DNA of 11,176 nt from CAYQTE01 sp964420285 (GTDB taxonomy: Bacteria; Planctomycetota; Phycisphaerae; Tepidisphaerales; Tepidisphaeraceae). The position numbers were made by a program, and so were the translations under genes. The stretch spans positions 1-11,176 of the forward strand of contig CAYQTE010000109.1 in NCBI GenBank assembly GCA_964420285.1, written 5' to 3'. Numbering within the stretch: position 1 is the stretch's first letter; every line of letters starts with the position of its first letter. Under the pieces are notes generated by a model, which had not been told where the DNA came from, searched no databases, and saw only the letters and a program-made list of their open reading frames with translations. This document shows, in pieces, positions 1-5,818 of the stretch.

Positions 1-64
1 GAGTTTTTTCTGCGCCGATTCAACTGAATTATGCGAAAATCACGCTTGATTCAGGTCTAGTCAC

Positions 65-748
65 ATGGAAATATGGCCCAACGTCGACGACCTAGTCAAG
101 GACAGATCCTTGTTGCTGATTACGCTCATCCCGGGTGCCGACGATAACTTGATCAAGGCAACGCCGGAATGCCGGGGCGCTGCGAGCAAGGTGTATGTGA
201 TCTCGGGCGTGGATGATCCGACCGTGGCTGCGTATCAGAAGTTCATCACAATCTGCTCACTCCAGGGCCAGAAGGCCGCTGAGGCAATTGCCGCGGAAGC
301 CGAGGCCAAAACGCAGGTGGAGCGGCTGTTTGCCGAGGATGCGGCGGTGGCGATGCTCGGCCCCGTGGACGCAGCGAAAGACATCGGCGCCGCGGTCGAG
401 GCGGGTGAAAAGGTAGAGAAACAGAACGAAAACACCGATGACATCCACCACGGAGTTGATCTCTTGCTCGACATTGGACTTCGGCCACGGCTAGACCCGG
501 GGCGGCTGCCGGCACGGCGGACGATGGCGCACATCGTGACGACCTCGCCGGACCCGTACTTTAACCACACGCCGATTTTCTGGCTGGCGAGATTCATCAG
601 CCAGGGCGCGACGGTCACTGACATCGTACCCTCGGCGGCCGATCAGGCGGCCCTGGCCGACGCAGTCAGGACGACGTCAAAGGGGGCTGATCCAACAACC
701 CAGGCCGCATGCACAAGCGTGCTGAAATGGCTGGGCGTGGGTAACTGA
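65..748 (+). CDS. Upstream tandem copy of a secreted protein of unknown function; 5'-incomplete and probably frameshifted
   Basis: I do not recognise the family. The 227 residues read from the ATG at 65 align end to end with the C-terminal two thirds of the gene at 900-1916, at about 80% identity by my count, and both end in WLGVGN. This copy has no signal peptide and only a weak AGG at 53-55 as a possible ribosome site. The reading frame starting at position 3 is open up to the start of the homology. Its translation (APIQLNYAK, then SGLVTWK) resembles the matching part of the second copy (SPMTLPYSF, then HGSMVSQT). The DNA between the shared GG and the shared TGGCCC is one base shorter here. 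The likely picture is a gene that begins left of the window and carries a one-base deletion near 70-76, so the ATG at 65 is probably not the true start. A sequencing error could give the same result. Confidence 0.6.
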   Translation: MEIWPNVDDLVKDRSLLLITLIPGADDNLIKATPECRGAASKVYVISGVDDPTVAAYQKFITICSLQGQKAAEAIAAEAEAKTQVERLFAEDAAVAMLGPVDAAKDIGAAVEAGEKVEKQNENTDDIHHGVDLLLDIGLRPRLDPGRLPARRTMAHIVTTSPDPYFNHTPIFWLARFISQGATVTDIVPSAADQAALADAVRTTSKGADPTTQAACTSVLKWLGVGN

Positions 749-778
749 AGGGAGAGGACGATGGACCGCGGCAGAAAA

Positions 779-877
779 GGGGACATCCAAGATCTTCCGG
801 TCGGTCCGATTTCCGGGCGCGATGGCCGCGGGCCGGGACGGTCGCCCTCGTGCAACTCCGGAAATCTTGAATGTCCC
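779..877. repeat. Long stem-loop between the two tandem copies
   Basis: The arm at 780-800 (GGGACATCCAAGATCTTCC...) is the reverse complement of the arm at 858-877 except for one mismatch and one missing base. The loop is about 57 bases. The element lies 31 bases after the stop of the first gene. Its core at 806-832 matches 1958-1984, downstream of the second gene, at 26 of 27 positions. It may act as a transcription terminator or mRNA stabiliser, or it may be a palindromic repeat element carried along in the duplication. No T-run follows immediately after the right arm apart from CCCTTTTT, so terminator function is uncertain. Confidence 0.65.
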
Positions 878-899
878 TTTTTCCGAAATGGGAGTAAAT

Positions 900-1916
900 A
901 TGAGACCGCGAATTCTCTCCGTGGCATTCTTGATATGGTCGGCGAGTTGCCTTGCTCAGACGACATTGCCGGCGCCGCCGGGTGCGGCGACGGCCGCGAC
1001 CCACACGATCTATGAGTATCAGGAATCGCCGTATCTCAGCGTTTCCGGCGGCGCCGAGATTTACGTCGGCCGCGTGACGTCGAAGGGGCCGGTAATCCTT
1101 CAGCAGAACCCGGTCGAGAGCGGACTGCTGAAGTTTACGATCGATCGATCGCTACGGGGCTCGGCAGCTTCACCGATGACCCTCCCGTATAGCTTCACAC
1201 ATAGTGTGGGCCTCTACCACGGCTCGATGGTCAGTCAAACGTGGCCCGACGTCGACGACTTGGTCAAGGACGGCTCATTGCTGCTGATCGTCGTAATCCC
1301 AGGCGCTGACGATCCCATCGCCAAGGTAACACCGGGCTGCCCCGGCGCAGCGAGCAACGTATACGTTGTGTCCGGCCAGGATGACCCGATCGTGAAGGCG
1401 TATCAGGGGTTCATTGCGATCTGCTCCCTCCAAGGCCAAAAGGCCGCCGAAGCGATTGCGACGGAAGCCCAAGCCAAAACGCAGGTGGAGCGGTTGTTTG
1501 CCGAGGATGCGGCGGTGGCGATGCTTGGCCCGGCGGACGCAGTTAAGGAGATCGGTGCCGCGGTCGAGGCCTGTGAGAAGGTGGAGAAACCGAGCCAGAT
1601 TGCTGATGACATCTACCACGGAGTTGATCTCTTGCTCGACATCGGACTTCGGCCGCAGCTGGACCCGGGGCGGCTGTCGGCACAGCGGATGATGGCGCAA
1701 ATCGTGATCACCTCGCCAGTTCCGTACTTTAACCACACGCCGATCGTCTGGCTGGCGAGGTTTATCAACCAAGGCGCGAGTGTCTCTGACATTGTACCCA
1801 CGGCGGCCGATCAGGCGGCCCTGGCCGACGCGGTCAGGACGACCTCAAAGGGGGCTGATCCAACGACCCAGGCCGCGTGCGCAAGCGTGCTGAAATGGCT
1901 GGGAGTGGGTAACTGA
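900..1916 (+). CDS. Secreted protein of unknown function (intact tandem copy)
   Basis: This encodes 338 residues. I chose the ATG at 900 because GGGAG lies just upstream and because it opens directly on a signal peptide: basic MRPR, a hydrophobic stretch at residues 5-16, and a probable signal peptidase I site after CLA (residue 19). The upstream in-frame ATG at 822 would bury that signal. The mature part starts with a Pro/Ala linker. Residues 35-90 contain AEIYVGRVTSKG and LLKFTIDRSLRG, which resembles beta-rich domains of the 'exposes a vesicle/wall to ...VxF.V...KG' kind such as TIMP/netrin-like folds, but that is only a resemblance. The middle (about 185-215) is Ala/Gln/Glu-rich and probably helical. 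The C-terminus resembles no family I can name. The protein is probably periplasmic or exported. Its neighbours do not reveal its role; an older damaged copy lies just upstream. Confidence 0.8.
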   Translation: MRPRILSVAFLIWSASCLAQTTLPAPPGAATAATHTIYEYQESPYLSVSGGAEIYVGRVTSKGPVILQQNPVESGLLKFTIDRSLRGSAASPMTLPYSFTHSVGLYHGSMVSQTWPDVDDLVKDGSLLLIVVIPGADDPIAKVTPGCPGAASNVYVVSGQDDPIVKAYQGFIAICSLQGQKAAEAIATEAQAKTQVERLFAEDAAVAMLGPADAVKEIGAAVEACEKVEKPSQIADDIYHGVDLLLDIGLRPQLDPGRLSAQRMMAQIVITSPVPYFNHTPIVWLARFINQGASVSDIVPTAADQAALADAVRTTSKGADPTTQAACASVLKWLGVGN

Positions 1917-1930
1917 AGGCGGCAGAACGG

Positions 1931-2074
1931 GGGGACAAGCCAGATTTCCCACTCGATCCGATTTCCGGGTGCGATGGCCGCGGGCTTGCACGGTCGCGTT
2001 CCTGTAAGCCCGGAAAACTCGAATGCCTGACAATTCGGGCACGCCTGGCAGAACGAGCCTGCTCGATTTTCCGG
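1931..2074. repeat. Second copy of the downstream structured element, with extra inverted repeats
   Basis: This stretch follows the second gene as 779-877 follows the first. The core at 1958-1984 differs from 806-832 at one of 27 bases, so the duplication unit covered gene plus downstream DNA. Several stems are visible: CGGGCTT at 1981-1987 pairs with AAGCCCG at 2006-2012, and the arm at 2010-2022 (CCGGAAAACTCGA) pairs with 2063-2074 (TCGATTTTCCGG) with one gap. The 18-base motif at 2024-2041 (TGCC...GGCA) resembles the hairpin at 2252-2269. No open reading frame here looks real. The function is unknown; it could end transcription from the gene at 900 or be a mobile palindromic repeat. Confidence 0.55.
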
Positions 2075-2090
2075 AAGGCCGCCATTTCAT

Positions 2091-2223
2091 CCTCCCCTTG
2101 TACTGGAGGGGGAGGAAAGAGGTGGGGGTTCTTCGCCAGCGACTCTGGAAGGCTCGGTCCCCCACCAGCGCCGCGGTGGTCAACCCCCACCCCAACCCTC
2201 CCCCTGAGTACAAGGGGAGGGGG
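2091..2223. repeat. REP/MITE-like palindromic element with nested inverted repeats
   Basis: The left end (2091-2115) is a hairpin of CCTCCCC and GGGGAGG around a GTAC core. The right end (about 2197-2220) is the same kind of hairpin and is also nearly the reverse complement of the left. Inside lies a second inverted pair, with GGTGGGGGTT near 2121-2130 matching AACCCCCACC near 2182-2191. The whole 133 bases can therefore fold into one long imperfect stem or two end hairpins. The same build (two GTAC-centred arms, then an inner pair, then a variable centre) occurs at 9156-9320, and a single arm occurs inside the RND gene. It encodes nothing credible. Confidence 0.75.
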
Positions 2224-2251
2224 TAAGAGGTTGTTCGCATCGAGTTACCCA

Positions 2252-2269
2252 TGCCCGGCAAATCGGGCA
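2252..2269. repeat. Small perfect hairpin
   Basis: TGCCCG and CGGGCA form a perfect 6-bp stem around a 6-base loop. A degenerate copy of the same 18 bases occurs at 2024-2041, on the other side of the 2091-2223 element. No T-run follows, so it is not a convincing intrinsic terminator. It may be a short repeat family member or part of the promoter-proximal region of the tetR gene. Confidence 0.4.
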
Positions 2270-2299
2270 CTCTCGGCCCAACTTCCTTCGCCGGGCGCA

Positions 2300-2327
2300 T
2301 TGACAGGTTGCTCGCACCGATTATAAT
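2300..2327 (+). promoter_or_regulatory. Sigma70-type promoter of the TetR gene
   Basis: TTGACA at 2300-2305 and TATAAT at 2322-2327 both match the consensus exactly, with a 16-base spacer. Transcription should begin near 2334, giving a leader of about 30 bases before the ATG at 2366. The -10 box overlaps the palindrome at 2324-2342, which would let a bound repressor block the polymerase. Confidence 0.8.
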
Positions 2328-2342
2328 GAACGACGTTCATTA
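2324..2342. promoter_or_regulatory. Probable TetR operator (O1), autoregulatory
   Basis: TAATGAACG and CGTTCATTA are perfect 9-base half sites around a central A, giving a 19-base palindrome of the size and symmetry usual for TetR-family dimers. It covers the -10 box and start site of the promoter of the adjacent TetR gene. A near copy lies at 3020-3036. Binding by this repressor is inferred from position and symmetry. Confidence 0.8.
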
Positions 2343-2365
2343 GATGAATTGTATTTGGAGCGGGT

Positions 2366-2977
2366 ATGGGCACGCGGCAGCGACGGGATCAGGAAGCGAA
2401 ATGGCGGCGGCAGGCCATCCTCGCGGCCGCCAAGGATGTGTTCTGGAAGCACGGGTACGCGGCCGCCACTATTCCGATGGTTGCCGCGGCGGCGGAATTG
2501 GCGCCGGGGACGCTTTACCTCTATTTTCCGGGCAAGGACGCCCTATACGCGGAATTGCTGGCCGAGGGATACGAACTGATGCACCGGCGGCTGGCGGACA
2601 GCGTGGCGACGGGCGCCACCCCGCGGCGGCAGGCGGAGTCGCTGATCGATGCGTTTGTCGAATTCGCCCGCGAAAACCCGGAGTATTTCGACATCATGTT
2701 CTTTGTCCTGCAGCGCGAAGGCCGCGAGCGACAGGGAGCGCTGGAAGCGGCGCAAATCGAGCGGCTTAAGGCCCTGGAACGCCGTTGCCAGCAGGTGGCC
2801 GGGCAGGTGTTGCGCAATTCGGGCCTGAGCCCGGCCCGGCGGGATCAGGCGGCTCTGGATGCACTGTGGAGCATGCTGGCGGGCGTGATTTTCTATTTCC
2901 GCAACGATCCGACGTTTGACGCCGTGGCTGCCCAGGCCAGGCGTTTGCTTCTGTCAGCGATTTTCCCGGTGAAATGA
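2366..2977 (+). CDS. TetR/AcrR-family transcriptional repressor
   Basis: This encodes 203 residues, a normal TetR length. The N-terminal DNA-binding domain spans about residues 12-60: a basic first helix, the helix-turn-helix around 35-54, and the family signature GTLYLYFPGKDALY at 48-61. The rest is the helical ligand-binding and dimer domain, which is poorly conserved in this family, so the inducer cannot be read off. The start at 2366 follows GGAG at 2357-2360. The gene sits behind a consensus promoter overlapped by a 19-base palindrome and precedes a radical SAM enzyme and an RND pump by 84 bases. A second near-identical operator lies in that gap. It most likely represses itself and the downstream enzyme and pump genes until a small ligand binds, as AcrR-type regulators do. 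Confidence 0.93.
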   Translation: MGTRQRRDQEAKWRRQAILAAAKDVFWKHGYAAATIPMVAAAAELAPGTLYLYFPGKDALYAELLAEGYELMHRRLADSVATGATPRRQAESLIDAFVEFARENPEYFDIMFFVLQREGRERQGALEAAQIERLKALERRCQQVAGQVLRNSGLSPARRDQAALDALWSMLAGVIFYFRNDPTFDAVAAQARRLLLSAIFPVK

Positions 2978-3003
2978 TCATGGCGGCCTGGTTCAATGCG
3001 TCT

Positions 3004-3036
3004 TTGAGTTTGTCGATGGAATGAACGATATTCAGT
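3004..3036 (+). promoter_or_regulatory. Probable promoter and second TetR operator (O2) for the radical SAM/pump genes
   Basis: A candidate promoter is TTGAGT at 3004-3009 and GATATT at 3027-3032 with a 17-base spacer. The 17 bases at 3020-3036 (AATGAACGATATTCAGT) match the core of the operator at 2325-2341 at 14 of 17 positions, with one half site intact. As at the TetR promoter, the operator covers the -10 box. This is direct sequence support for co-regulation of the downstream genes by the neighbouring TetR protein. Confidence 0.65.
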
Positions 3037-3061
3037 AAATGAGTCATGTTCAGGAGAGACG

Positions 3062-4468
3062 ATGAAAATACTGCTCATTTTGCCGGCGGCGGATCATCTG
3101 CGGGTCACGAAGGTCGGCGCCCCACCGCCCCGGCGGGCGATGCTGCGCTTCAGCCTTCTGCCGCTGACCGTCGTGGCCGCCCTGACTCCGCCGCGGCACG
3201 AGGTGTCGATCTGCGATGAGAACGTCGAGCCGATCGACTTTGATTGCGACGCCGACGTAGTGGGCATCACCTTCATGACCGCCCTGGCCCCGCGGGCTTA
3301 CGAGATCGCGGCGGCGTTTCGCGCCAGGGGAAAGACCGTTGTGGCCGGCGGATATCACGCCACGCTCTGCCCCGGCGAAACCGGCCGGCATTTCGACGCC
3401 GTCGTGGTTGGCGACGCCGAGGGCAAATGGCAGCAGGTGCTGACGGACATCGAGGCCGGGACGCTCCAGCGCGTTTATCTGACGCCGCCGGCGCCGGGAG
3501 AGGCGACGACACCGATCCCCCGCCGCGACCTGACGGCCCGCAACGCGCGGCATTACGTCACCATCAACGCCGTCCAGACCGGCCGCGGCTGCCCGCACGC
3601 CTGCCGGTATTGCTCGATCACGGCGTTTCATCAGCACACGCAGCACCACCGGCCGGTGGACGATGTGCTGGAGGAAATCCGCCGGATTCCGGCCCGGTAT
3701 TTCATGTTCGTGGACGACAACATCATCGCCGACCCCGATTATGCCCGCCGGCTTTTCTCGGGGCTCGCCCCGCTGGGCAAGCGCTGGGTCAGCCAGTGTT
3801 CGCTGAAGATCGCCGACGATCCGCAGCTTCTGCGCCAGGCGTACGCGGCCGGGTGCAGGGGACTTTTCATCGGCATCGAGACGCTGGACGAGAAGAACCT
3901 GGCGGCCATGGACAAGGGTTTCAACGACAGCCGCCGCTACGGCCAGCGTCTGGCCGCTATTCGCCGCCAGGGCATGCTCATCGAGTTGAGCATCATGGTC
4001 GGCATGGACAACGACGATGTTTCGGTCTTTGAGCGGACGCTGCGTTTTCTGCAAACGGTTCACGCGGCCGCTTTGCAATTGAACATCCTCACCCCCCTTC
4101 CGGGCACGCCGCTGTTTGATGATTTTCAGAAGCAGGGCCGGATCACCGACCGCGACTGGAGCCACTACGATTTCCGTCACGTGGTAATCCGCCCCCGTGG
4201 CATGACGGCCGGCGAGCTTCAGGACGGGGCCGACTGGCTGTATCGCCAGTTTTATCGCCTCGACCGCATCATTCTGCGCACGCTGCGTTCGCTGGTAACG
4301 CTGGGCCCGTTCCTGGCGTACATTATCTGGCGGCTGAACATGACCTACCGCTACGACAACATCCGCGAGCACGTCGTGGGGCGAAATCCGGCAAAACAAC
4401 GTTGCGCCGATCGGGAGGAAATGCCGGTAGCCACGGAGGTCGCCGAGTTCACCGAGAGTGTCCATTAG
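3062..4468 (+). CDS. B12-binding-domain radical SAM protein
   Basis: This encodes 468 residues. The N-terminal part (about 1-150) resembles a cobalamin-binding Rossmann domain, with VGITFMTALAPRAYEIA near 67-83, GGYHATLCP at 96-104 and VVVGDAEGKW at 114-123. The radical SAM core follows, with the [4Fe-4S] cysteines C177, C181 and C184 in GRGCPHACRYC, then VDDNIIAD near 217-224 and FIGIET at 269-274. The C-terminus has an Arg-rich hydrophobic segment (about 410-435) that could touch the membrane. The family includes hopanoid-modifying enzymes, BchE-type cyclases and many B12-dependent methyltransferases. The substrate here cannot be assigned; a lipid or small natural product is plausible. The ATG at 3062 follows a strong AGGAGA at 3052-3057. 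The gene lies between a TetR repressor and an RND pump, behind a TetR-like operator. Confidence 0.9.
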   Translation: MKILLILPAADHLRVTKVGAPPPRRAMLRFSLLPLTVVAALTPPRHEVSICDENVEPIDFDCDADVVGITFMTALAPRAYEIAAAFRARGKTVVAGGYHATLCPGETGRHFDAVVVGDAEGKWQQVLTDIEAGTLQRVYLTPPAPGEATTPIPRRDLTARNARHYVTINAVQTGRGCPHACRYCSITAFHQHTQHHRPVDDVLEEIRRIPARYFMFVDDNIIADPDYARRLFSGLAPLGKRWVSQCSLKIADDPQLLRQAYAAGCRGLFIGIETLDEKNLAAMDKGFNDSRRYGQRLAAIRRQGMLIELSIMVGMDNDDVSVFERTLRFLQTVHAAALQLNILTPLPGTPLFDDFQKQGRITDRDWSHYDFRHVVIRPRGMTAGELQDGADWLYRQFYRLDRIILRTLRSLVTLGPFLAYIIWRLNMTYRYDNIREHVVGRNPAKQRCADREEMPVATEVAEFTESVH

Positions 4469-4643
4469 CGAGATGGCTTCCGCGGCTGACTTGATTTCAA
4501 TCCCGCGCGTTCCGCGGCTTGAGGCATTTCTCGGCACTTCACGCGCGTCGGGGGACGTTGGCGGTTATGCTGTTACTTGTCATTCCCGTGCCGGGCACGA
4601 AGATATCGCCAGGCGGGAAGATCGTTCGGGAAAGCGAGCGGCC

Positions 4644-5792
4644 ATGAATGCCAAACGAGCGGTCAGCGCGGTCGTCACCGTTGCGGTCTTTGCCGGGGCC
4701 GGGTTATTGCTCTACGCCATGCTGAGCGGCGGCCGATCGACAATGGGACCACCGGCCGAGGCCGATGAGAATCCCCACGCTGACGCCATCGTACCGGTGC
4801 AGGTCGGGACAATCGGCAAAGCGACGGTGCATCGAATTCTAACGGTGTATGGGCAGATCGAGCCGGCGCCGGCGTCGGCAACTCAGCCGGCGGCGGTGGC
4901 GATGGTCGGTGTGCCGGCCGCGGACCTGGTGGCGGATGTCACATGCGCGGAAGGCCAGGATGTGAAGGCCGGGCAGGTGCTCTTCCGCCTCGATTCGCGG
5001 GCCGTCGATGCGCAGGCCACCGAGGCGCAGGCAATGGTGACGGCGGCAGCAGCGGCTCTGGATGCCCTGCACAAGGCACCGGCGGGAAGCGTGCCGGAGT
5101 GGGTGATGACGGCCGCGCAATGGGAAAAGGATTCGACGCAGGCGATGCTGGATCATGCCCGCGCCCAGCAACAGTGGCGCGCGATTGCCGCGCCGATGTC
5201 TGGAACCTGCACCGCGGTCAATATCCGCGCAGGCCAGGTCGCCGATGCGTCGATGCCGGCGGTGGAGATCGTCGATCTGCATCGCCTGGTCGCGGCGCTG
5301 GAGGTGCCGGGGTTTGACGCTTCGTCGGTGACGCGGGGCCAGCGCGTGAGCTTGGAGACTGGGACCGCGTCGGGGAATTCTGCGATGGCATCTATCGCCG
5401 CAACACGGCCATCGGGGATCGAGGGGCTGATTGTTCGCGTCGATCCGGCGGCGGATGCCGCAACTGGGATGGTATCGGCCGATGTGGATTTGCCGGCAGA
5501 TTGCGGGCTGAGGCCGGGGCAATTTGTGTGCGGTCATATCGAGATCGCGTCGCACGCGGATTGCCTGGTCGTACCGGCGGAGGCGATCGTGACGGATATC
5601 AACGGCCAGCGGCGAATCGCGGTGGTGGAGGGGATGCACCGGGCGTCTTTCCAGCCGGTTGTCGTGGGAATTCGCGAGGCGGACACCGTGGAAATCAGCG
5701 CGCCGGGAATGACCACGGGGCAGGTGATCGTGACCGGCGGCGCGTACGCCCTGCCGGCTGGCGGATGCAATATCCAGATTGTCGGGCCGTGA
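4644..5792 (+). CDS. RND efflux periplasmic adaptor subunit (membrane fusion protein, HlyD/AcrA type)
   Basis: This encodes 382 residues. An N-terminal membrane anchor or uncleaved signal spans about 8-27, and the rest is periplasmic. The split lipoyl (biotinyl-like) domain is visible as CAEGQDVKAGQVLFRLDSR at 101-119 and its partner IAAPMSGTCTAVNIRAGQV at 181-199. Between them, residues 120-180 form a short Ala/Gln-rich helical hairpin. The beta-barrel and membrane-proximal domains follow, including LRPGQFVCGHIEI and LVVPAEAIV. The protein should link the inner-membrane RND trimer to an outer-membrane channel. I chose the ATG at 4644 because it opens on the membrane segment; an upstream in-frame start at 4458 would overlap the radical SAM gene and add a non-typical leader. 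The RND gene follows after 26 bases, so the two are surely co-transcribed. The 175 bases before this gene contain only a 13-base palindrome at 4587-4599. Confidence 0.9.
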   Translation: MNAKRAVSAVVTVAVFAGAGLLLYAMLSGGRSTMGPPAEADENPHADAIVPVQVGTIGKATVHRILTVYGQIEPAPASATQPAAVAMVGVPAADLVADVTCAEGQDVKAGQVLFRLDSRAVDAQATEAQAMVTAAAAALDALHKAPAGSVPEWVMTAAQWEKDSTQAMLDHARAQQQWRAIAAPMSGTCTAVNIRAGQVADASMPAVEIVDLHRLVAALEVPGFDASSVTRGQRVSLETGTASGNSAMASIAATRPSGIEGLIVRVDPAADAATGMVSADVDLPADCGLRPGQFVCGHIEIASHADCLVVPAEAIVTDINGQRRIAVVEGMHRASFQPVVVGIREADTVEISAPGMTTGQVIVTGGAYALPAGGCNIQIVGP

Positions 5793-5818
5793 CCCATCGG
5801 CAAACGGAGCCGCAGACC

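Noticed and set aside
822..899. An earlier start for the secreted protein at 822
   Set aside because: It lies within the right half of the stem-loop and adds 26 residues before a typical signal peptide; the ATG at 900 has its own GGGAG.
2091..2223. A CRISPR array or rho-independent terminator as an explanation for the repeats
   Set aside because: The arms are inverted, not regularly spaced direct repeats with unique spacers, and no T-run follows the hairpins.
2023..2226. A short open frame running through the palindromic element
   Set aside because: Its sequence is just the translated repeat, with no start signal and no resemblance to a protein.
3050..4537. A 495-codon open frame on the minus strand across the radical SAM gene
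   Set aside because: It is the complement of a GC-rich gene with clear radical SAM motifs; its translation has no recognisable domain and no ribosome site, so it is a codon-bias shadow.
4587..4599. CGTGCCGGGCACG palindrome upstream of the adaptor gene as an operator
   Set aside because: It is short, GC-rich, has no copy elsewhere in the window and no promoter around it; chance is likely in this composition.
4458..4643. An N-terminal extension of the adaptor starting at 4458
   Set aside because: It overlaps the end of the radical SAM gene and would bury the membrane anchor 62 residues inside; the ATG at 4644 opens directly on the anchor.
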